64,000 nucleotides of DNA from an uncultured Christensenellaceae bacterium (GCA_910588645.1 CAJUOY010000004.1:1-64000); one strand, 5' to 3'. Positions 23,796 to 33,281 are shown, counted from the first letter of the stretch. Numbers and translations: made by a program. Notes: generated by a model from the letters alone, not told the origin.

Positions 23796-25062
23796 TTTTA
23801 TTTTTTTCCGAAATCCGTCCCGCTTCGTTGGATTGAATAATTTTTATAATCTCTTCGGAACTGTATTCTCTCCTCATATCGGCGGTTAATTTAAGTTCTT
23901 TTTCCGTCAACAGTTGCTCCTCCCGTCCGGAATAGGACGACTTGGCGTCTATTGCGGGAAATACTCTCTTAGAAGCCAGCTCTCCAGAAAGTTTTATAAC
24001 GGAACTTGCCGTCGCTACGATGCCGTCATAATTTTCACAAGTCTCGGGCAAAGTCGCAAATACCGTTAAAGACGCGCCCGTCTCCGCGTTTATTGCGCAA
24101 CGCAAAAGTTTTTTCGCACCGTCCGTGCCGCAGGCTTCGAAGAGCCCTTCCGCAAGAACCACGGCGTCGCCGCCAAGCTCGGCCACACGCTTTGCGTATT
24201 CGAAGCCGACTTGCGCCAGTTCCGCGCCGTCCTGCCCCGACTGTGCGAAATCGGTCGACAATATTTCCGCGCCGCGGAAAGTACGTTTAAAATCCGCAAT
24301 TTCCTCCGGTTTGCCGCAAAGCAGCAAAATTATAAGCTTCGTTTGGGGATAAATTTCCGTAAGCGACGACGCAATTTTTTTAATTAAAGTTGTTTTACCG
24401 CCGTACGCGGGTGAACTTATCAGTACTCTTTGGCCGAACGCCAAGGGCGCAAACATATCTATAACGGCGTTTTCCGCGCCGCCCGCGCCTTGTGATAAAA
24501 TAATGCGCCTATCGGGATATACGGGCGCGAGATCGCTGAAATTCTTTCTGTTTTTCAAAGACAGCGGCTGAACGCCGTTGATCGTATCTATGGAAACAAG
24601 CGCCTTACTGCCGCCTTCCAAGGCCTTTGCTTTGCCCGCGATCTTGTCGCCTACCCGCAGAGAATACCTTGTAATGTAAGCTGAAGCTACGGGAAGCTCG
24701 CCTTCAAACGTAATAAGATTATAAGCGCCGTCGGTATTCCCCAAAAGGCCGCATACTTCTCTTTCGCCCGATCTGTCCTCGACCGTCATAACTTCTCTGC
24801 CGTCGCCGAGCAAAATATCTCTTCTGACGGCGCGTATTTCAGCTACGAGAGCCTCGTCAAACTTGACGGATTTCGGCGGCGCCCCGCGGGAGCTTATGGG
24901 CTTGGGATCGTCCTCGCCCTTTGCAAGACGCAAAATCGATTTTATTAGCGTGCCTTTCTGCCCGCTGCCCGAATGCGCTCTGACTTCACGGGCAACTTGC
25001 CGCACCTCGTATATGGTCATATCGTCCAGTCTGGACTCTATTTCGCGCAACCTCTTATCCAT
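23788..25062 (-). CDS. Degenerate Rho transcription termination factor homologue
   Basis: A 424-residue protein collinear with Rho: SAP-like N-domain (about 12-50), OB-fold region (about 100-165), then the RecA-like core. The P-loop reads SSPAYGGKTT (218-225), keeping GKT but replacing the conserved Lys before it. Compared with E. coli Rho, the RNA-contact DGFGFLR is DGAYNLI, catalytic DERPEEV is CGKPEEI, Walker B LLDSITRLARA is LAEGLFEACG, the Q-loop is shortened and the EEFKGTGN R-loop is missing. KRVFPAID, with its Arg finger, is kept. It likely binds but may not hydrolyse ATP. It overlaps the MBL gene by one base and obgE by eight. Confidence 0.85.
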   Translation of the reverse strand: MDKRLREIESRLDDMTIYEVRQVAREVRAHSGSGQKGTLIKSILRLAKGEDDPKPISSRGAPPKSVKFDEALVAEIRAVRRDILLGDGREVMTVEDRSGEREVCGLLGNTDGAYNLITFEGELPVASAYITRYSLRVGDKIAGKAKALEGGSKALVSIDTINGVQPLSLKNRKNFSDLAPVYPDRRIILSQGAGGAENAVIDMFAPLAFGQRVLISSPAYGGKTTLIKKIASSLTEIYPQTKLIILLLCGKPEEIADFKRTFRGAEILSTDFAQSGQDGAELAQVGFEYAKRVAELGGDAVVLAEGLFEACGTDGAKKLLRCAINAETGASLTVFATLPETCENYDGIVATASSVIKLSGELASKRVFPAIDAKSSYSGREEQLLTEKELKLTADMRREYSSEEIIKIIQSNEAGRISEKNKNG

Positions 25063-25706
25063 CAGGATTTCCTCAAAAGTATTATCTTTGTCTCTCCGCT
25101 GAGATCGCTGCGGGAAAGTTCCGTAAAGTTACAATCACACTCCTCCACGCAATCGGAATCGAAGAGGTTTATAAACTCGTCAACTTTGTCTATATCGAGC
25201 TTGCAGTCCTTTGTGCGGTAGTGCATAGGAATAACTATGTCGGGCATTATTCTGTCAACGTATTCCTTTGCCATTTCCGCATCAATGGTGTAAGTTCCGC
25301 CTACGGGAATAAGCAATACGTTTACAGGAAGAATATTTTCTATAAGTTCCGTCGAGCAGGCCTCGCCAAGGTCGCCGAGATGGCAGACGTCTATGCCGTC
25401 CATACGGAATTTGAATATTACGTTTTCACCCCTCTTCTTGCCGCGGAATTCGTCGTGAAAGCTCTTTACTGAATTTATCTCCACACCGGGAAGATCGTAA
25501 CTGCTCTCCTTATCGATTACGACCGGGTTCCCTTTCACGTTGACCGAAGCGTCGTGGTCGTAATGCTTATGCGAAACGGTTACCGCGTCCGCGGTAACCT
25601 CGGGCATAGCGTAACCGACTTCGTCCGAATACGGATCGCACACCACAGAGGTGCCCGTACTTTCGGTAAGCTTGAAACAAGAGTGTCCTAAGTATTCTAT
25701 CTTCAT
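25062..25706 (-). CDS. MBL-fold metal-dependent hydrolase (UPF0173-like)
   Basis: A 214-residue metallo-beta-lactamase-fold protein. Metal ligands are in SHKHYDHD and in HLGDLGE, with a late IPMHYRT. It starts MKIEYLGHSCFKL, typical of the family that contains YtkL and ascorbate-6-phosphate lactonase-like enzymes. The substrate is not known. It heads a run with the Rho-like gene and obgE. Confidence 0.85.
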   Translation of the reverse strand: MKIEYLGHSCFKLTESTGTSVVCDPYSDEVGYAMPEVTADAVTVSHKHYDHDASVNVKGNPVVIDKESSYDLPGVEINSVKSFHDEFRGKKRGENVIFKFRMDGIDVCHLGDLGEACSTELIENILPVNVLLIPVGGTYTIDAEMAKEYVDRIMPDIVIPMHYRTKDCKLDIDKVDEFINLFDSDCVEECDCNFTELSRSDLSGETKIILLRKS

Positions 25707-25727
25707 TTTTTTCTTTTTCCTCCGCCG

Positions 25728-26087
25728 TCAATTCACGGCGTTAGCCGAGATCTGCAATTTAGTCATATCTTCCGACAACAGGTAACCGAGTTCGACGTTT
25801 ACTGACGTTTGCGTCGTGCTTACAATGAGACTTTCCGTAAAAATTTCAAACTCTCCACTCATCCCGCCGTCGACTATTTCACAGCGGGTAGTTTTCCCCG
25901 CCGAAAAAATCATTTTGAGATTAAGCGCGCCCTCGCGCCGCTGAACCAGCTTTCCGTCCGCATATTCGATACTGCATTCGTCGCCGTCCAAAAAGTAGTC
26001 GAGACGGAAACCGCCGTCGAAAAATTTCAATTCCCCAACGGTGCCGAACGCGCCGTTGCCGCCGTCAAACGCGACAGTACATTTCAT
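25728..26087 (-). CDS. DUF1934-like beta-barrel protein
   Basis: A 119-residue all-beta protein resembling YwiB (DUF1934), a calycin-like fold of unknown function. Alternating strands include FDGGFRLDYFLDGDECSIEY and a closing GYLLSEDMTKLQISA. It is 21 bases before the MBL hydrolase gene in the same direction. Family call is by overall pattern only. Confidence 0.6.
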   Translation of the reverse strand: MKCTVAFDGGNGAFGTVGELKFFDGGFRLDYFLDGDECSIEYADGKLVQRREGALNLKMIFSAGKTTRCEIVDGGMSGEFEIFTESLIVSTTQTSVNVELGYLLSEDMTKLQISANAVN

Positions 26088-26142
26088 AATCGTTTAACCT
26101 GATTTCGAGCGTTTTTATAATTATATCATATATAAAAAAATT

Positions 26143-26994
26143 TTACCTCAATTTTTTTACAAAAATACCGGAATTTTGTACCGTTTTTTTACTTTTATCG
26201 AAAAGCAACCGGCCCTCTTTGAGAATATTCTTGAGATTTTCCTCGTCTTTACCGTCTATTGCGTCCTTAATTTCCCTCAATGAAAAAATCAAGGACTCTA
26301 TTTTTTGGGATATATTTTCTCCGTTGGCAAGATAGAGCGACGCCCACATATTTTCGTCCACGCCGGCTATGCGCGTCATATCCTGAAAGCTTCCTCCGGT
26401 AAAACCTAGGCATCCGTCAGACTCGGGATTTTTTATATATGCATTTGAGACCACGTGCGCAAGTTGAGACGTATATGCTATTTTCCTATCGTGAATTTCT
26501 GCCGAGCACTCGACAATATAACCGAAACCCATTTCTTCCGCAAACCGTCTTATCATATTTAAAGCGTTTTCGTCGGTGCCGTCGTTCGTCGTTATGACTA
26601 TACTTGCGCCGTCGAAAAGATCCGCGCAGGCCGCGCCTATACCTGATATTTCCTTACCCGCCATAGGGTGGGTTCCCACGTAAAAAAAGTTGCGTGGAGC
26701 AGAAAGATACGTGCGCTCGACAACGGTTTTAACGCCGCACACGTCGTAAACGTACGCGCCCTCTTTAAAACTGACCGTATCTATAAACTTGCAGGTAGCT
26801 TCGGGCGGCAGGGCTACGAAAACCACGTCGTACGCGGAAAAATCTTCCGCTTCACCGTCGATCACTCCGTTTTCAAGGGCGTAACTGAGAGCTTGGCGAG
26901 ACCTGTTCCAGCCGTCCACCGCATACCCCGCGCGCTTTAAAGAAAGACACGTCGAGCCGCCTATTATTCCCAACCCCGCAACGCAGATTTTCAT
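26143..26994 (-). CDS. tyrA: Prephenate dehydrogenase
   Basis: A 283-residue NAD-dependent enzyme of tyrosine synthesis converting prephenate to 4-hydroxyphenylpyruvate. Start ATG 26994 follows AGAGGTG. Seen: MKICVAGLGIIGGS (Rossmann), DVCGVKTVV, the GTHPMAGKEISG substrate motif and TSQLAHVVSNAY. No ACT domain or chorismate mutase is fused. Divergent from pgk. Confidence 0.92.
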   Translation of the reverse strand: MKICVAGLGIIGGSTCLSLKRAGYAVDGWNRSRQALSYALENGVIDGEAEDFSAYDVVFVALPPEATCKFIDTVSFKEGAYVYDVCGVKTVVERTYLSAPRNFFYVGTHPMAGKEISGIGAACADLFDGASIVITTNDGTDENALNMIRRFAEEMGFGYIVECSAEIHDRKIAYTSQLAHVVSNAYIKNPESDGCLGFTGGSFQDMTRIAGVDENMWASLYLANGENISQKIESLIFSLREIKDAIDGKDEENLKNILKEGRLLFDKSKKTVQNSGIFVKKLR

Positions 26995-27073
26995 ATTGCA
27001 CCTCTGAAATATTATAGCACAACCGAGGGGATTACACAATTAATTTGATATACAAATATCGGGCGTTATTCTA

Positions 27074-27103
27074 TTGACATTTTACCCCCCTTTATTCTAT
27101 AAT
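27074..27103 (+). promoter_or_regulatory. pgk promoter
   Basis: TTGACA (27074-27079) and TATAAT (27098-27103), both consensus, 18 bases apart. AAGGAG precedes the ATG at 27145. Confidence 0.85.
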
Positions 27104-27144
27104 ATTTAAGTAAAAAATTATTTATATTTCAAGGAGTTATTACT

Positions 27145-28455
27145 ATGAACAAGATGTCCGTTAAGGATCTCAAAGACCTCAAAGGTAAAAACGTTTTAGT
27201 CCGTTGCGATTTTAACGTGCCTATGAAAGACGGCGTTATCACCGACGAGAACAGAATTAAGGGCGCGTTGCCTACTATCAAGTATCTGCTTGATGCGGGC
27301 GCGAGAGTTACGCTCTGCTCGCATATGGGCAAACCCCACTCCATTTTCTCCGACGAAGTAAAGCTCAACAAAAAGGATAAAAAGAAGATCGACGCAGGCG
27401 AAACCACCGCTGAGGCAGTAATTGAAAAAGCATTGAAGGACGAACCCAAGAAGCTAACGCTCGCTCCCGTCGCAAAGAGACTTGCAGAACTGCTTGACGG
27501 AAAAGTTTCTTTCGCCGCAGACGTAATCGGTGCGGACGCAAAAGCTAAGCGCGACGCACTCAAAGACGGCGAGGCCGTGCTTTTGGAAAACCTCCGCTTC
27601 CATTGGGAAGAGGAAAAGAAGGACGAAAACTTCTGCAAAGAGCTTGCTTACAACGCAGAAGTCTACGTAAACGACGCATTCGGCACGGCGCACCGTTCGC
27701 ACGCGTCCACCGCGGCTATCGTTGAATACGGAATAGTAAAGACCGCCGTTTGCGGCTTCCTCATCGAAAAGGAACTGGAAGTTATGGCGGACACTCTCGA
27801 AAATCCCCAGCGCCCCTTCGTTGCAATTCTCGGCGGCGCAAAAGTTGCCGATAAGCTGAACGTTATTTCCAACCTTTTGGAAAAGTGCGATACATTAATT
27901 ATCGGCGGCGGTATGGCTTACACCTTCCTCAAAGCCAAGGGTTACGAAGTAGGCACCTCCCTCCTCGACGAAGAGAAAATCGACTACTGCAAAGAAATGA
28001 TGGATAAAGCCGCAAAATCCGGCAAGGAACTTCTCCTGCCCGTAGACGCGGTAATCGCAGATCATTTCCCCGAGCCCATTGACGAAGCTTTAAAGGTCGA
28101 GACGGTAGACGCCGACAAAATTCCCGCGGACAAAATGGGTATGGATATAGGCGAAAAGACGAGAAAGCTGTATGCTGATAAGATCGCAAGCGCAAAGGCG
28201 GTCATCTGGAACGGCCCTATGGGCGTATTCGAGAATCCTACTCTTGCAAAGGGAACTATAGCAGTTGCTCAGGCGCTTGCAGACGTTTACGGCAAATGCA
28301 CAACTATAATCGGCGGCGGCGACAGCGCGGCGGCAGTTCAACAGCTTGGATATGCCGACAAGATGACGCACATCTCCACGGGCGGCGGCGCGTCTCTCGA
28401 ACTTTTCGAAGGTAAAGTTCTTCCCGGCATTGCCTGCCTCAATGAGAAAAAATAA
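27145..28455 (+). CDS. pgk: Phosphoglycerate kinase
   Basis: A 436-residue glycolytic kinase that makes ATP and 3-phosphoglycerate from 1,3-bisphosphoglycerate. Seen: VRCDFNVPMKDG, SHMGKP, AFGTAHRSHAST, WNGPMGVFE and the GGGDSAAAV nucleotide loop. It is about 40 residues longer than the usual ~395, mainly a charged insert at about residues 70-110 (KKDKKKIDAGETTAEAVIE). It has its own promoter and terminator. Confidence 0.97.
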   Translation: MNKMSVKDLKDLKGKNVLVRCDFNVPMKDGVITDENRIKGALPTIKYLLDAGARVTLCSHMGKPHSIFSDEVKLNKKDKKKIDAGETTAEAVIEKALKDEPKKLTLAPVAKRLAELLDGKVSFAADVIGADAKAKRDALKDGEAVLLENLRFHWEEEKKDENFCKELAYNAEVYVNDAFGTAHRSHASTAAIVEYGIVKTAVCGFLIEKELEVMADTLENPQRPFVAILGGAKVADKLNVISNLLEKCDTLIIGGGMAYTFLKAKGYEVGTSLLDEEKIDYCKEMMDKAAKSGKELLLPVDAVIADHFPEPIDEALKVETVDADKIPADKMGMDIGEKTRKLYADKIASAKAVIWNGPMGVFENPTLAKGTIAVAQALADVYGKCTTIIGGGDSAAAVQQLGYADKMTHISTGGGASLELFEGKVLPGIACLNEKK

Positions 28456-28473
28456 AATAAAAAATATGATAAT

Positions 28474-28508
28474 GGACTTGCGGTTTAATACTGCAAGTCC
28501 GTTTTATT
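28474..28508 (+). terminator. pgk terminator
   Basis: GGACTTGC (28474-28481) pairs with GCAAGTCC (28493-28500), followed by GTTTTATTT. The next ~155 bases, up to the convergent terminator, hold no recognised feature. Confidence 0.85.
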
Positions 28509-28665
28509 TCACCTATTTATAACCAAGTATATTCCACCGAATTTCCATTAAAAACAGATTTCATTATAAAGGTTTTATTACCGTCGTACAAGCGCCAAAA
28601 TATTTCTAATTTGAATGTTAAAGTCGGCGATTTGATATACGTCAATATAATACCAATAAAACTAA

Positions 28666-28693
28666 GAGGCCGAGCGCAAATTCGCTCGGCCTC
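28666..28693 (-). terminator. Terminator of the lipoprotein gene
   Basis: An 11-bp perfect stem GAGGCCGAGCG/CGCTCGGCCTC with a 6-base loop. On the minus strand TTAGTTTTATT follows. Confidence 0.85.
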
Positions 28694-28712
28694 CTTAAAC
28701 TTATCAACATTA

Positions 28713-29669
28713 TTAAACAAGCATTTTGCTCAAAATTTCAAAATCCAATTCAACGGGACAAACGCTTATATGCTCTTCTTCCGCTTCTCCCGTTTCCGTA
28801 CCGTCGAGTATGCGCTTACGCTCGTTTTGCTCGTGCAATTCGTCTATTTTACTTTTTATTCTCTCGATTTCAGTTCGTATAAAATCCAAAACAAACTCTT
28901 CGTCCTCATCCGAACACGCAGCGGATCGTAACTCTCCGTCCTTACGAGCAAAAGAAAAATCTAAAATTCTGATAGCGCCGTCGTCACTGTATTTGCCTGA
29001 CGACCGCAATATCTCGTACGTGCCGGCGCTACAAAAATGATACTCGAATACGCCGTCATCGCGCCAATTCAAAGTAGTAACGCCCATATCGGAATCAGAA
29101 TTATAGTAATACTCCACGTTTGCAAGCACCTTGTCGTTCCGAGAAACGTGCGACTGAGTGCAATATATTCTGCCGCTGTCCAAATCTGCGCCCGAAAAGG
29201 CAGCCGATCGAAGCCTTGTGGATCTTATCCACTCACCGTATCCCGTTTTGTCGCTTACCCAATTTACGGTATCGTACGTAAGATAGTATACATCGTTCAA
29301 GGACTGCTCTCCGAAATTTTTCAAAACGGACGATTGGACCTGACTGTAAGCAAAGATATCGGCAACGTATGAGTTGAACTCTGTCTGCATAATTCCCGGT
29401 TTGACAGAGTATTCCGTAAGTCTTTCACTGACTTCTTTGTATGAAACCGATCCGCCTTCGTTGATAGAAGCGGCAAGCTTTACGGGAACATCCGCGGCTA
29501 GACTGAAAAAGCCGTCTTTGCCGTAAAACGAAGCATAAGTCTCCTGCGCCGCTTCCACCTGCTCCGCCGCGTCATTCTTTACGTCCTTATCGGGCGCGCA
29601 GGCAAACGTTAGAAGCGTTAACGGTAAAACAGCCGCACACAAGCATATACTTTTAAAAACTCTTTTCAT
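28713..29669 (-). CDS. Lipoprotein of unknown function
   Basis: A 318-residue protein from ATG 29669 behind GGAG. The signal peptide ends in lipobox LTFAC. The mature part has about 250 residues of mixed fold, with acidic and Glu-rich stretches at the C-terminus (EQNERKRILDGTETGEAEEE). No known domain is recognised. It is a single-gene unit with its own terminator between pgk and tpiA, and opposite to both. Confidence 0.65.
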   Translation of the reverse strand: MKRVFKSICLCAAVLPLTLLTFACAPDKDVKNDAAEQVEAAQETYASFYGKDGFFSLAADVPVKLAASINEGGSVSYKEVSERLTEYSVKPGIMQTEFNSYVADIFAYSQVQSSVLKNFGEQSLNDVYYLTYDTVNWVSDKTGYGEWIRSTRLRSAAFSGADLDSGRIYCTQSHVSRNDKVLANVEYYYNSDSDMGVTTLNWRDDGVFEYHFCSAGTYEILRSSGKYSDDGAIRILDFSFARKDGELRSAACSDEDEEFVLDFIRTEIERIKSKIDELHEQNERKRILDGTETGEAEEEHISVCPVELDFEILSKMLV

Positions 29670-29772
29670 TAGGTATCTCCACTCATTGTTACTGTAAAAC
29701 ATTATATATGAAGCACACCGAATCTGTCAAGACTTGACTATCGCATTTTTTTTGATTTCCGCTATCCGTTAT

Positions 29773-29801
29773 TTGCTTTTACAAATAAAATGTGCTATAA
29801 T
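29773..29801 (+). promoter_or_regulatory. tpiA promoter
   Basis: TTGCTT (29773-29778) and TATAAT (29796-29801), 17 bases apart, about 30 bases before ATG 29831, which has GAGGTG upstream. Confidence 0.75.
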
Positions 29802-29830
29802 TCTATCGAATAAAATTTTGAGGTGAATAT

Positions 29831-30577
29831 ATGTCAAGAAAACCCTTTATCGCGGGCAACTGGAAAATGAATATGACCGTTGCAAGCGGAAAAAAACTTA
29901 TCGAAGATCTCAAACCGCTTGTTAAGGATGCAAACTGCGACGTTGCTTTGTGCGTTCCCGCAATACTTATACCCGAAATGGTCAAAGCCGCCCAAGGTTC
30001 CAGCATACACATCGGCGCGGAAAACGTCCACTTTGCAGACAAAGGCGCGTATACGGGAGAAATTTCCGCGGATATGTTAAAGGACTACGGCGTTAAATAC
30101 GTTATTATCGGACACAGCGAAAGACGCCAATACTTTGCAGAGACGGATGAAACAGTCAATAAGCGTACGTTGACAGCGCTCAACGCGGACCTCACCCCCA
30201 TTGTCTGCGTGGGAGAAACTCTTTCCGAACGCGAAAACAACGAAACGGAAAAAGTTTTGGACAGACAGCTTGAAGTCGGATTAAAGGGCATCGAGGATCT
30301 CACCAAACTCGTTATAGCTTACGAACCCGTATGGGCGATAGGCACGGGCAAGACCGCGACCGACGAACAGGCCCAGGAAACTATCGCTTACATCCGCAAA
30401 AAGCTTGGTCAGCTCTTCTGCCCCAACTGCGCGGAAAAAGTTATAATTCAGTACGGCGGTTCTATGAACGCGGCAAACTGCAAGGGACTTATGGCTCAGC
30501 CCGACATCGACGGCGGCCTTATAGGCGGCGCTTCGCTCAAACTCGATTTTGCAACCATTGTCAATTTTGACAAATAA
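29831..30577 (+). CDS. tpiA: Triosephosphate isomerase
   Basis: A 248-residue TIM-barrel enzyme interconverting dihydroxyacetone phosphate and glyceraldehyde-3-phosphate. Active-site residues visible: Lys12 in GNWKMN, His95 in IGHSERR and Glu165 in AYEPVWAIGTG. Phosphate loop GGSMNAAN and GGASL near the end. It lies 13 bases before gpmI in the same transcript. Confidence 0.98.
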   Translation: MSRKPFIAGNWKMNMTVASGKKLIEDLKPLVKDANCDVALCVPAILIPEMVKAAQGSSIHIGAENVHFADKGAYTGEISADMLKDYGVKYVIIGHSERRQYFAETDETVNKRTLTALNADLTPIVCVGETLSERENNETEKVLDRQLEVGLKGIEDLTKLVIAYEPVWAIGTGKTATDEQAQETIAYIRKKLGQLFCPNCAEKVIIQYGGSMNAANCKGLMAQPDIDGGLIGGASLKLDFATIVNFDK

Positions 30578-30590
30578 TCGGGAGTAATCT

Positions 30591-32144
30591 ATGAAACGTA
30601 TACCTTATGCAATAATTATTATGGACGGCTACGGACTGGCTCCCGACGGCGAAGGCAATGCTATTTCGATCGACGGAAGCAAAAACGTAAACGATCTTAT
30701 TAAAAATTATCCCTCCGCCACTTTGGGCGCGAGCGGGATGAGCGTCGGTCTGCCCGACGGACAGATGGGCAACAGCGAAGTCGGCCACCTCAATATGGGT
30801 GCGGGCAGAATAGTCTATCAGGACCTCACGAAGATAACAAAGGCCGTAAGCGACGGCGATTTCTTTGAAAACTCCGCGCTTATAAAAGCCATAGACGGAG
30901 CAAAGAACTCCGGAAAAAGACTTCACCTGTACGGACTTTTATCGGACGGCGGCGTACACAGCCACATAACTCACGTCTACGCACTACTTAAAATGGCTGA
31001 AATGCGCGGTTTGAAGGATGTTTACGTACATTGCTTTATGGACGGCCGCGACGTATCCCCCACTTCCGGCGCAGACTTTATACGCAATTTGCAAAAAGAG
31101 ATAAACAATATCGGCGTAGGCAAAATCGCATCGGTTTGCGGCAGATATTACGCAATGGACCGCGACAATAACTGGGATCGCGTGGAAAAAGCTTACGATA
31201 TGCTCACGCTCGGGACAGGCGTAAAGTGCGCCGATCCCGTCAAAGCGGTTGAAGAGAGCTACGCCGCAGGCGTGACGGACGAATTCATTCTTCCCACAAA
31301 CGTTTACGACGGCGACCGCCCCGTGGGACTTATCGAGAAGGGAGACAGCGTTATTTGCTTTAACTTCCGTCCCGACCGCGCCAGGGAGATTACCCGCGCC
31401 GTATCTCAAAAAGAATTTACGGTACCAAAGGGCGAGGCTTTCGAAAGAAAGACCGGTTTCCTCGAACCCGTCTACGTCTGCTTTACCGTTTACGATGCAG
31501 AGTACAAAAACGTTGAGATCGCGTTCCCTAAAACTTCGCTTGACAACACTTTGGGAGAATATCTCGCTAAGCTCGGCAAAAAACAGCTTAGAATTGCGGA
31601 AACGGAAAAATACGCGCACGTAACGTTCTTCTTCAACGGCGGCATCGAAGCCCCCAACGAAGGCGAACAGCGCGATCTTATTCCCTCCCCCAAGGTTGCC
31701 ACTTACGATTTGCAGCCGGAAATGAGCGCATATCTCGTAACGGACAAAGTTCTCGAAGAGCTTGACAGCGGCAAATTCGACGTTATGATTTTGAATTACG
31801 CCAACTGTGATATGGTAGGACACACGGGAGTTATTCCCGCAGCCGTAAAGGCTGTAAATACCGTTGACGAATGCGTCAAAAAAGTCTGCGACAAGATACT
31901 GGAAATGGGCGGCTCCGCACTGCTTACCGCCGATCACGGAAACGCGGATAAACTGATTTCCGAAGACGGTTCTCCCTTTACGGCGCACACTACCAACCCC
32001 GTTCCCGTAGTCCTCGTTTCTGAAACGCACAGAGACGCAGAGCTGCGCAAAGACGGCGTGCTTGCAGACCTCGCTCCCACCCTTCTTACTGTTATGGGCT
32101 TGCCCGTACCCGAAGAGATGACTGGAAAGAGCCTTATAAAATAA
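30591..32144 (+). CDS. gpmI: Cofactor-independent phosphoglycerate mutase
   Basis: A 517-residue alkaline-phosphatase-superfamily enzyme converting 3- to 2-phosphoglycerate with two Mn ions. Seen: IIMDGYGLAPDG (metal Asp), Ser62 in QMGNSEVGHLNMG, HCFMDGRDVSPTS, NFRPDRAREITR and TADHGNADK. Follows tpiA in one operon and ends at a strong terminator. Confidence 0.98.
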   Translation: MKRIPYAIIIMDGYGLAPDGEGNAISIDGSKNVNDLIKNYPSATLGASGMSVGLPDGQMGNSEVGHLNMGAGRIVYQDLTKITKAVSDGDFFENSALIKAIDGAKNSGKRLHLYGLLSDGGVHSHITHVYALLKMAEMRGLKDVYVHCFMDGRDVSPTSGADFIRNLQKEINNIGVGKIASVCGRYYAMDRDNNWDRVEKAYDMLTLGTGVKCADPVKAVEESYAAGVTDEFILPTNVYDGDRPVGLIEKGDSVICFNFRPDRAREITRAVSQKEFTVPKGEAFERKTGFLEPVYVCFTVYDAEYKNVEIAFPKTSLDNTLGEYLAKLGKKQLRIAETEKYAHVTFFFNGGIEAPNEGEQRDLIPSPKVATYDLQPEMSAYLVTDKVLEELDSGKFDVMILNYANCDMVGHTGVIPAAVKAVNTVDECVKKVCDKILEMGGSALLTADHGNADKLISEDGSPFTAHTTNPVPVVLVSETHRDAELRKDGVLADLAPTLLTVMGLPVPEEMTGKSLIK

Positions 32145-32157
32145 ATTTTGATTTCGG

Positions 32158-32192
32158 CGTCCGACGTAAGTTTACGTCGGACGCTTTTATTA
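32158..32192 (+). terminator. tpiA-gpmI terminator
   Basis: GTCCGACGTAA pairs with TTACGTCGGAC (32159-32182), followed by GCTTTTATTATT. Confidence 0.88.
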
Positions 32193-32217
32193 TTCAAAGT
32201 TTTTGCGACCTAATTGT

Positions 32218-32246
32218 TTGCGTAATTTTTTTATTTGAAATATAAT
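32218..32246 (+). promoter_or_regulatory. Promoter giving a leaderless transporter mRNA
   Basis: TTGCGT (32218-32223) and TATAAT (32241-32246), 17 bases apart. The ATG at 32254 is seven bases after the -10 box, and no Shine-Dalgarno site exists. Confidence 0.65.
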
Positions 32247-32253
32247 AATAGAG

Positions 32254-33225
32254 ATGCTTATAAAAGAACCCGAAAAGTTTTTTTCAAAAACGTATATAGT
32301 GTGCATATGTGCGATTATTTGTTGTATCCTTTGGGGAAGCGCCTTTCCCTGCGTAAAAATTGGATATAAACTTTTTCATATCGACAGCACTCACGCTCCC
32401 TCGCTTATGCTGTTTGCGGGGATAAGATTTTCTCTTGCGGGAGTTCTTGTCATACTTTTCGGTTCTGCAACAAAGAAAAAATTCCTGTTGCCGAGGCCCG
32501 AAAACTTATGGCGCATACTGACGGTAGGACTTTTTCAGACAATACTTCAATACACGTTTTTCTATATCGGCCTTGCGAATACCGCGGGAGTAAAAGCTTC
32601 CGTATTAAACGGACTGGGCGTATTTTTCACGATATTGGCCGCCTGCTTTCTTTTCAGAACGGAGAAGTTCAACTTGATCAAGCTATCGGGGTGCATTCTG
32701 GGTTTTGTCGGCGTAATACTTATAAATCTCGGCGGAGACTTTTCGTTTGACTTCACGTTCCTTGGCGAAGGGTTCGTAATATTTTCCGGACTTTCCTCCG
32801 CTTTGGCGGCAGGCCTTGTGAAGATATTTTCAAAGCGCGAGGATACCGTAACGCTCTGCGGATACCAGTTTTTAATAGGCGGAATCGCGCTCGTCGTAAT
32901 AGGACTTTCATTCGGCGGAAGAATACCCCATATCGACGTAGGGGCTGCGTTTATGCTATTATATCTCGCATTCCTTTCCGCCTGCGCGTTCACTTTACAG
33001 GGATTTTTACTCAAATACAACCCCGTTTCGAAAGTGGCGGTTTTCAAGAGCGCAAATCCTCTGTTCGGCGCGGTATTTTCAGCCATTGTGCTAAGCGAAA
33101 GCAAACAGCTTTTCAACTGGTTTACATTGGCCGCCCTTGCCCTGGTCTGCACAGGTATATTCGTCATAAATAAATTCGGAGAAAAAAAGCCCGAAACACC
33201 CCTTTCAGATAAAAATTTAAGCTGA
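32254..33225 (+). CDS. EamA/DMT-family transporter
   Basis: A 323-residue integral membrane protein with about ten transmembrane helices in two EamA halves (about 15-150 and 175-305). Signature pieces: CCILWGSAFPCVKIG at the start and VAVFKSANPLFGAVFSAIVLSE in the second half. Relatives export amino acids, nucleosides or other metabolites; the substrate is not predictable. Stand-alone gene with a probable leaderless start. Confidence 0.85.
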   Translation: MLIKEPEKFFSKTYIVCICAIICCILWGSAFPCVKIGYKLFHIDSTHAPSLMLFAGIRFSLAGVLVILFGSATKKKFLLPRPENLWRILTVGLFQTILQYTFFYIGLANTAGVKASVLNGLGVFFTILAACFLFRTEKFNLIKLSGCILGFVGVILINLGGDFSFDFTFLGEGFVIFSGLSSALAAGLVKIFSKREDTVTLCGYQFLIGGIALVVIGLSFGGRIPHIDVGAAFMLLYLAFLSACAFTLQGFLLKYNPVSKVAVFKSANPLFGAVFSAIVLSESKQLFNWFTLAALALVCTGIFVINKFGEKKPETPLSDKNLS

Positions 33226-33252
33226 AAATATTGAAAAAACGCCCGTTTTTGA

Positions 33253-33281
33253 TTGAAAAAAAATAAAAGCTGTGTTATACT
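33253..33281 (+). promoter_or_regulatory. secG promoter
   Basis: TTGAAA (33253-33258) and TATACT (33276-33281), 17 bases apart, about 30 bases before ATG 33311. Confidence 0.65.

Noticed and set aside
27145..28455. The ~40-residue excess of pgk as a fused domain
   Set aside because: The extra residues form a charged surface insert within the N-domain, not a separate domain.
30984..32030. 348-codon minus-strand frame across gpmI
   Set aside because: It is antisense to a fully conserved enzyme gene, with no start signals or recognisable motifs.
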